Shown piece after piece: positions 57,246 through 64,000 of a stretch of 64,000 nucleotides of DNA. The translations under genes were made by a program, and so were the position numbers. The DNA is from Agapanthus africanus (lineage: Eukaryota; Streptophyta; Magnoliopsida; Asparagales; Amaryllidaceae): NCBI GenBank assembly GCA_030015575.1, contig JASDDO010000014.1:168921911-168985910 (forward strand), written 5' to 3'. How positions within the stretch are numbered: position 1 is the stretch's first letter; each line of letters starts with the position of its first letter. The notes beneath the pieces were generated by a model, which worked only from the letters and a program-made list of their open reading frames with translations, was not told where the DNA came from and did not search any database.

Positions 57246-60200
57246 TGTCACGCCCCGCTTCCCAAAATACGGAATACGAAGGGTTGACAAGGCTAGCCAT
57301 GCTCCTACGGTCAAGGAAATATCCTGCCGTAGTCACACTTCGGCTTCTAGCTTTACGTGGTAATCAGTAATCAATGCACAGGTAATGAGAAATGCAGTCA
57401 CTAAATCAAAAACAAATACAAAAGAACTAACCAGATGGAGATCAAGAGGGTATAGCTCTGAGTCGCTGATCAAGATGTCCGCGTTGTCCTCTAGGTACGT
57501 CAGGTCCTTGTCCAAGCTAGATCCACTTCTCACTCTGAGCATGTATACTCAGGTCATCAGAGCGACACGATAGCAATAATATAATAGATACAAACGTGAA
57601 CACGCGCAATAATGATGAATATGAAACAGTAATCATGGAATAATGACGTAAGCATGAAGTAGCCAATACAGGTAGCTAATAAAGCAGGTAAACAGTAAAG
57701 GCGTAAACAGTATGGTAGGTATGTTGAATCAGTAAGCAATGCATGTCAATGGCACTAACCCTATCAGTCTCTAAGTCTCACTGTACAGGTCACTAAGCCT
57801 ATCGTCAGTCCAAGTGTGAGAGTCAACCACTCGTGAGTATCCCCCACCCAAGGGTAGGACCCAAAGACAAGGGAACACGGGCCCGAGTCGCTCGCTAATA
57901 ATCAGTAATATCCCCATATATCTCCAGAATCGCTGTATGTGCCGGCATGGGACTCCCGAGATTCTGTTGAACTCACACTCAAACTACCCCACACCCCGTG
58001 GTCTACATCAAACGCCAACCATAAACTTAAATACCAGTCGGTCCATGACAAGTCTACGCGAGAACTGAAGACAAGGTCTTCATCAAGCATGTCTCGACTG
58101 ATACCCAAGATGAATGGACAGTGTTTGGTGCCTTACCTGTGACACCTATACAAGTGCTTCCATAATCGTCCCATACCAATTATAGTCACACTTATACATG
58201 TCCCACAGACGTCGACAATGCAATAAATCAATAGGGTCCACTGATTGTGTACAAGTACGTGTCACTTTCACTTATCCATTCATGCTTAAATACTAACGTA
58301 CTTGCCACAATCAAACACTAATACCTAACACTGGGTAATGCATATGATCACTAGGTTACCAATACAATGACATCTATATAATGTGATGAGAATACAGTAA
58401 TTAAGGCATGATTAAGATATCATCAGTCGGTGTCCTACCACTTGAATAATTTATCATAAATCATACATGAAAAATTTTGCGAAACAATGAAAAGGGGGTA
58501 AGCAGTATGTTGAATTATCTATCCACCAAAATTGGTTTCACGTTAATCGGGTTTCAGGATCGCTAGATATGGCCATTTCATTTTAAGCGTTCACTGCTGG
58601 AAATTCAGTTTCTGAACTGAACGTCCGTCTCGCGACACAATTTTCACCCTGTTGGGATCAGAATATAGCGATGCTATAGTTGAATGAAATTTAGGTTTTC
58701 CAATATGGTTTCCAACGCACTAGACGAATTCTCAATCGCGCCTCTACGTCGGAAGTTATGTACTGTACAATCATAGGGTGTCAGTTCTGTTTCTGTTTGG
58801 GACTGCTATACGTCCTGTTCTTTTAAATTACAGTTTAAATGGTAAACGAGGGTAAAAAGGGGTGAAACCACTTTCATCATTTAGCTAACTGTTTTATCTT
58901 CACTAAAGTATATGGTTCCGCAATATACAAGTTCAAACAGCAAAAAGGGTTAGCATTACGAGATAGAAATTAACAGCCAGAGCTGCTCTGGACTGCAGTC
59001 CAGAGCCGCTCTCCGAATCAGTTTCCATCATTTTTTCAGTATAGAAACAATTTAAAACTTTTATAGGGTTCCATATCGTCGAGTCTTCTTCTATTTGAGC
59101 CTTCGAACTCATCATTCCAATTTTTAAAAAATTAATTATGATTTTTACAAGTTTCAGACACGGAAAATTTTCAATTTTATTGGGTGTAATTGGGGATGAT
59201 CGTTCAAGTCAGTAACGGTTATATTTTTCAGTCAAATTTCAATACAATGTTCATCTCCACATTGGCCAGTTTATATGATCAATTTTGTTCAGTTTAATGG
59301 AAGATTTTCGTTTGGGTTTTGCATCAAACACTTGTGTCATATAAGTTTTCACGAATTGTAAACACGGAATTAATACGATTTTGATTTGTAACAGGATAAT
59401 CTAGCATGTAGCAAGTAGGGTACTTACCTGGAGACGCGTTGGCGATGTACGACAGCGGCAGTGGTACGAACGCACAAAGAACAGCACGGTTTGGGTTCAC
59501 GGCCTCGGCCCGAGTTCGGGTTCGTCGTCGGGGTTGCCCAGGGGATGGCTCGTGATCACTGGAAGCAGAGTGGGTTGCTGTGGATTTCTTGGGAGTGTGC
59601 TGGGGTCGGCGGTGGTCGGCGGAGGTAGCTCCAGTGATGGGTGCAGCGAGGGTTCGAGGCTCGGGTGCTTGGAGTTTGGTGTGGGTTGTGGGGCTCGGGT
59701 TTTGGAGGAGGTGATGCTGATGATGCAGAGGAGTCGATGAAGTGGCCGGCGGCACGATGGGAGCTCGTCGGCGAGGAGGGTACAGGGTATGCTCGAGCTC
59801 GGTGGTTTAGAGAGAGGGAGGAAACAGTGGTGGTGCTCGGGTTTTGGAGAGAGGAGCGACGGAGGAATGAAGAGGTGATAGTCTTCGTCGTCGTCGTCGT
59901 CGGGGATGAGGCAGGATGATGAGAGGAAGAAGGAGAGAGGAGGTAAGTGTGGTCAGGAAAAATGTAGTGGGGGTGAGTGCTCGTCCTTGTATGGAGGCGA
60001 GGGAGACGAGGTCGCGGGCGCGTACGCAATCGTGGGTCGAGGTCGGGCTCGTGAGCGGGGGCGTTGGCGACGTGGGGAGCGCATGGAGAAAGAGCGGGAA
60101 ACGAAAGTGAGTGGGGGGAGAAGAGATAGAGGCGGGTCGGGTCAGGTTTGCTTGGGCGCGGGTTAGGGGCATGGGCTGGGAAGCTTTGGGCCGGTGTTGG

Positions 60201-60615
60201 GATTTTTTTTTGTTTAATTCCTTATGCAAAGGAAAAGAAATGGAATTGGGCCGGGGATTTTAAAATTAATTGGGAGGTTGAAGATGGGCCGGCTTGGAAA
60301 ATAAAAAGGAAATGGAGAGTTAGGGTTTGGGTTTGGGCTGAGAAGAGAGGGGGAGAGTGGCTGGGCTCGGGAAAGGGAGTGGGAGAAAATAAAAGAAGTT
60401 GGGAAAAGAAGATGGGCCGGGCTCGGGAAAAGAAAAGGGAAAAGAAAGAGGGAAAATTAGAAAATAGGGTTAGGGTTACAAAAGGAAACGAGATGCAATG
60501 AAGGGATTAGGGTTTTTAAAATACTTAAAATAATTATAAATATTAATAAGTAGATTCTGTAGGTGACCCTTATAAAAAATACGGATATTGGCGTATAAAA
60601 GAACTGGGTATTACA
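57246..60615 (-). mobile_element. Solo LTR E (3370 bp), mosaic between A- and B-type LTRs
   Basis: A perfect five-base duplication ATACC flanks it (57241-57245 and 60616-60620). In its own orientation it begins TGTAATACCCAGTTC, as A, and ends GCGGGGCGTGACA. The part 57246 to about 58605 follows A; from there to about 59430 it follows B. No internal region is present, so it is the product of LTR-LTR recombination of a full element. Confidence 0.93.
58985..59006. repeat. 22-bp perfect palindrome in solo LTR E
   Basis: GCTCTGGACTG half-site, as in B and F. Confidence 0.9.
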
Positions 60616-60620
60616 ATACC

Positions 60621-61218
60621 ACATAACTTCATACAACATGCACCTCATACAACATACTCATGTTCACTTATAGCTCTGTCAACGTATCTTAATTTTATAC
60701 ATTTCATACCTTTACACCCATTTACTTCATGTTGGCATGCATACATCATACTTTTATATACACATGTTCATTTCTATACTCTTACTTCCTTATGAGGCAA
60801 TCCTACCCGAGTATAACTCACAGACGGAATTTCCTTTTCCCTCGCTTTGGAATGTCCATTAGATGAGAATGAGTTTTATGATGAGGATCAAGGTGCGGAG
60901 CCAACTAACAAAGATTATGCAGACTTGACGTCAGAAGATTAACTAGTTTTCTTTGTTGCCCACCTGTTTAGGGCTTTGCTTCTTTTTGATGTAATTAAAC
61001 TATTTAGTTTATTTTACTATTTCCCTTGGGATGTAATAAAGTTTGGTTAATGGAAATAAATGCGTTTCGCTTTTATTGTTTTATTTTAGTACACACCCTG
61101 CATATTATAGATATTTTTACGCTTAACGTGACTGTATTGAATAGACCATCTTCAATACAGTTAGGTTGCGGACCGTGCCACGTCACCCTTCACCTTTTTT
61201 TGGGAAGGGGGCGAGACA
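60621..61218 (+). mobile_element. LTR H, piece 3 (3' end)
   Basis: It contains an acceptor-like AACTCACAG at 60823, a short acidic open end (60826-60942), a polyadenylation-type AATAAA at about 61036, and the terminus GGGAAGGGGGCGAGACA. A degenerate primer site (TGGTGGCCCATGCAGG) follows at about 61227, spaced like that of A. Confidence 0.7.
60826..60942 (+). other. LTR H: possible acidic terminal exon
   Basis: After the acceptor-like AACTCACAG, one frame reads GISFSLALECPLDENEFYDE, then an Asp/Glu-rich end and a TAA. Its phase does not fit the donor at 55424, so an intermediate exon would be needed. Short acidic ends also occur at the matching place in LTRs F and I. Confidence 0.3.
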
Positions 61219-61386
61219 GGTTTTACTGGTGGCCCATGCAGGTCCTCTGGTGTACTAAAACGAAACTATTAACTGACTTATTATATTTGTGAATCTCATC
61301 CACTTGTATCAATTTCATAATTTTTCTATATCCCTTGTTCTTTCCTTGACATTCTGTATCCTGACCATGACCATTCTTCTCAAGTC

Positions 61387-61891
61387 ATGACAAATCTTTC
61401 GGATGAGGACAACATGCCGGACATCACCTTTGAAGCTACGCTTGGATATTCGGACGATGAAGTAATAGGTCCCCAAACAAATATCTCCAATGACGATTTG
61501 GAAGATGGAGAAGGAGAACCCCCCAGTAGAAGAGGAAGATCCCGTTGAGAAAGAGGAATTCGAGGAGGAGAAAGAGCCTAAGGAGGATGTCCCTGCTGAA
61601 GAGGAAGATCCCATTGAGGAAGAGGAATCTAAGGAGGAGGAAAAGCCTGAGAAGGAGGCCCCCGCTGAAGAGGAGATTCTTGTGGAAGAGGAAGAACCAA
61701 GAGAATACGGGCCGCACATGTGGTTTATTGGGGAAACACTCTATATTCGGGGACATGCTTATCGATGTGTTTGCCGTACCCCTCTGCAACTCTATCGTCA
61801 GGATATACCAGGCTCTCCTTTCTTTTACAGTTTTGTAAGAAGGGTCAACAAACGCCGAGCCAATAACGTGCAGTTCTCACCATATAATTGA
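61387..61891 (+). pseudogene. Element H: acidic accessory ORF upstream of gag
   Basis: An ATG at 61387 (MTNLSDEDNMPDITFEA) follows CTTCTCAAG, a possible acceptor. The first frame runs to a TGA at 61546; a frame change at about 61505-61530 leads into the second, which holds Glu-rich repeats (EEEDPVEKEE, PAEEEDPIEEEES). It ends with a non-repetitive C-terminus containing MWFIGETLYIRGHAYRC and FFYSFVRRVNKRRANN, to 61891. The first and repeat regions resemble A's ORF, but A lacks this C-terminus. It precedes gag here, while in A it follows gag. AATAAAAT lies at about 62019. Confidence 0.6.
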
Positions 61892-62175
61892 CGGACGATG
61901 ACCAGAATGCTTATGATTAGTACTTGTTAAGTCCTTAGTTCCTTGTGAGCCAAATAAGCTGTGTATAGAAGTAGGACCATATTTAATATTCCTTGTATCC
62001 CTGTTAGCATTTATTAATAAAATCTTGATTTCTACAATTTCACTCTTGTGTCTTTCGTTTTTTTATTATTTCTTACCAGTTCTCCTCTTGCATAAATTGT
62101 TACTTCCGCTGCAAGTTACTATCTTATGTCCTTCGCCGCCTGGTTGTAACCTAATCTCTTCTGATTCAGATTACC

Positions 62176-63246
62176 ATGGCCGGACGACACCATAACCGCA
62201 ACCGAAGAGGAAATGGAGTCAATGAAGCCGTTTCTCAACAAGCAGCTATACTACAAATGATGCAAGGATTACTGGAGCAGCAGACAGCTGCCCTTCATCA
62301 AGAGCTGCGCGAAAGTAGGCAGCAACAAGTAGAGATTTTAAAAAAGGCACTGGCCCCAGTTCCTCAAGGTTCGACGGGAGTGAAGCAGTTCAGATCAATC
62401 CACCCTAAGACTTTTTCGGGGAAGGAAACTCCCTTAGAAGCTGAGGAATGGCTCAAGAGAACAGTCAACGATCTCGGTGCCGCCCAAATTCCGAAGGACG
62501 CGTGGGTGAACATTGCCTAACTACAACTCACAGATAATGCCAGAATATGGTGGGAGGCCGAGGAAAGTAGATTGAAAGAGCCCATCGACTGGGAAACGTT
62601 CAAACAACGTTTCGATACTCAATACTTTCCAGTCGTAGCACACTTAAAGATGGAATGAGAGTTTATACAGTTCCAACAAGGGAACATGTGGGATAAGTCG
62701 ATGGACGAGTACGCTTCGGAGTTCGCGAGATTAAGTCGGTTCGTGCATCACCTGGTGCAATCCCGGAACTACATGCTAAATGATTCCGGCAAGGGTTGGA
62801 TCTGAAGACGCAATTCTCCATGTCTTCTGGTACCTTATCAATTTATGTTGAAATCTTAGAGGCAGCGCAAAACTTTGAAGACCTTCAGAGACGCATAAGG
62901 AAGGATGACCGATTGTCTGGCATTAAGTGACCAGCCAATCAAATTCTTGGGGGATCATGTTCCAGATTCAACGAGGGGCAACAACCCAAGAGACCAGCGG
63001 AACCAACTACCTTTAGAAAATCAGCAGTCATATGCAACCATTGTGGTAGAGCCAGACACTACATGAGAGACTGTCGCATTTTGAACAAACTCTGCATAGT
63101 CTGTGGGTCTCCGGATCATGCCATAGGGGATTGTCCACAAAAAAGGCGACCACTACTCCCTGACAACAAACTAGCCAATCTTGAAGTGCCTCAACAGGGA
63201 GCCCGGCCACCTCCCGCTAATAAGCTAATTAGGCACGGACCGCCAG
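62176..63246 (+). pseudogene. Element H: gag, broken, cut by a CACTA end
   Basis: An ATG at 62176 lies behind CTTCTGATTCAG. The reading starts with a basic MAGRHHNRNRRG and a Gln-rich coiled coil, then FRSIHPKTFSGKETPLEAEE and RIWWEAEESRLKEPIDWETF of the gag domain and FARLSRFVHHLV. It ends with two CCHC knuckles, CNHCGRARHYMRDC and CIVCGSPDHAIGDC (63033-63130). Lesions: TAA at 62518, TGA at 62656, a frame change near 62780, a TGA near 62928. The frame runs without a stop into the CACTA terminus. Confidence 0.88.
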
Positions 63247-64000
63247 CACTACTACAAAGAAGGGTTGCCCCTACGGATATATCCGTAGGTGCAACTCACT
63301 GCCCCTACGGTTATATACGTAGGGGCGAAAAAATACCCCGTAGGTGCAAAGGCCGCAGGTGCAAGTCGAGGCCCTGAACTTATCCCTACGGTTAAATTCT
63401 TGCCCCTACGGATATGTATGTAGGTCCAGTTTCCCCTACGGATTTAGCCGTAGGGTATAAGATTTTATATTATTTACGGTTTATTTTAATAAATTACTTG
63501 GACCTACGGCTATAGTCGTAGGGGCATGTACTACCCCCTACGGCTATAGCCGTAGGTACTTTTCCGTAGGGGCACATATTCAGGATTCCTGATATGTGCC
63601 CCTACGGATAACGCCGTAGGGGAATGTCAGTGGCCCCTACGGATATCTCCGTAGGGGGATTCCCAAACACCTGGCACTGACATCTGGGGGAAATATCAGT
63701 TACTGCTGATATTTAGCCCCTACGGATATATCCGTAGGCTTAACGTGTAGGCCTACGGATTAATCCGTAGGTACATATTGTCTGAAATTTTTTTTAAAAA
63801 ATGTCCTGCTTGATTTTTTCCCGCCCTGTGCACAATAATGTATACATCAATCAAATCATATATTGCAGTATTCATAATCACATCTCACGCATATATATAA
63901 TATACAAAAGAAACACAAAAACTGAATATGATATAAATACAAACCAATATGAATATCGTTTCAAAATGTAGTACAATGTGTATGATATAAATAAATACAT
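63247..64000 (+). mobile_element. CACTA (En/Spm) transposon, left end
   Basis: It begins CACTACTACAAAGAAGGG at 63247, inside gag of H. From 63265 to 63770 follow about a dozen copies of the dyad CCTACGGnTATAnCCGTAGG, the dense subterminal repeats expected for binding by a TNPA-like protein. After 63780 the DNA is AT-rich. The other terminus is outside the window; the three bases CAG at 63244-63246 are the predicted target duplication. Confidence 0.85.
63265..63770. repeat. CCTACGG/CCGTAGG subterminal dyads
   Basis: Most copies are perfect or near-perfect palindromes; spacers vary from 5 to 50 bp. Central variants include GATATATC, GCTATAGC, GATAACGC and GATTAATC. Confidence 0.9.

Larger units (their letters stand above)
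23196..63246 (+). mobile_element. Element H (Ty3/gypsy), host of the nest; 5' LTR to gag
   Basis: The 5' LTR starts TGTAACGACCG at 23196 and ends GGGAAGGGGGCGAGACA at 61218. It survives in three pieces (23196-23688, 54916-57245, 60621-61218; about 3.42 kb in total), separated by element A and solo LTR E, both with clean TSDs. The internal part (61219-63246) has an acidic accessory ORF and a broken gag. A CACTA transposon end stops it at 63247; pol and the 3' LTR are outside the window. The left flank is GATCC at 23191-23195, the expected TSD, unverified at the other side. Confidence 0.8.

Noticed and set aside
60460-60480. Telomere-like TAGGGTTAGGGTT
   Set aside because: Only two units inside solo LTR E; no interstitial telomere array.

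Overview
The window looks like a gene-poor, repeat-packed stretch of a large flowering-plant nuclear genome, probably a eudicot; the species cannot be told from the sequence. Nearly everything that can be identified is LTR retrotransposon sequence of the Ty3/gypsy superfamily. Two lineages recur: Tekay/Del-like chromoviruses (gag with two CCHC knuckles, FIDD-type reverse transcriptase, integrase ending in a chromodomain, initiator-Met-tRNA primer site TGGTATCAGAGCC) and a Tat/Ogre-like lineage (CxYHxxxGHxxxDC fingers, VDNGSS protease, YIDD reverse transcriptase). No intact host gene, rRNA or tRNA gene was found.

Layout. 1-2214 is the 3' part of a Tekay-type LTR (F) that interrupts the 5' LTR of a decayed Tat-like element (G, 2215-9637). 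G has gag, protease, reverse transcriptase and the start of RNase H. It is cut inside RNase H and followed by two LTR segments of its own type in tandem (9638-12063 and 12064-13447), built from dozens of short hairpins. 13448-22147 is older, mostly unclassified DNA: two inverted fragments of one LTR family (I), a spliced exon fragment of probable transposon origin, a Tat/Retand-like LTR fragment, a MITE, and one possible relic of a small host gene.

The right two thirds is one deep nest whose boundaries can be read from target-site duplications (TSDs). A Tat-like LTR (J, 22148-23195) is split by element H (LTR starting 23196). H's 5' LTR is split by element A (23689-54910, TSD TTAGT). A's 5' LTR is split by element B (25046-45871, minus strand, TSD GCAGAC). 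B's gag is split by element C (32267-42190, minus strand, TSD ACCAA/ACTAA). H's LTR also carries a solo LTR (E, 57246-60615, TSD ATACC), and H's gag is cut at 63247 by the end of a CACTA DNA transposon that runs off the window.

Relations. B and C carry decayed gag-pol and a chromodomain. A has no pol: it keeps the gag N-terminus and zinc knuckles plus a Glu/Asp-rich accessory ORF, so it probably depended on proteins of a B-like partner with related LTR ends and the same primer site. H carries a related accessory ORF upstream of its gag. The signals most worth following are the covarying hairpin arrays in the G/J-type LTRs, a 22-bp perfect palindrome kept in six LTR copies by paired changes, the shared acidic accessory ORF, and the mosaic LTR E.
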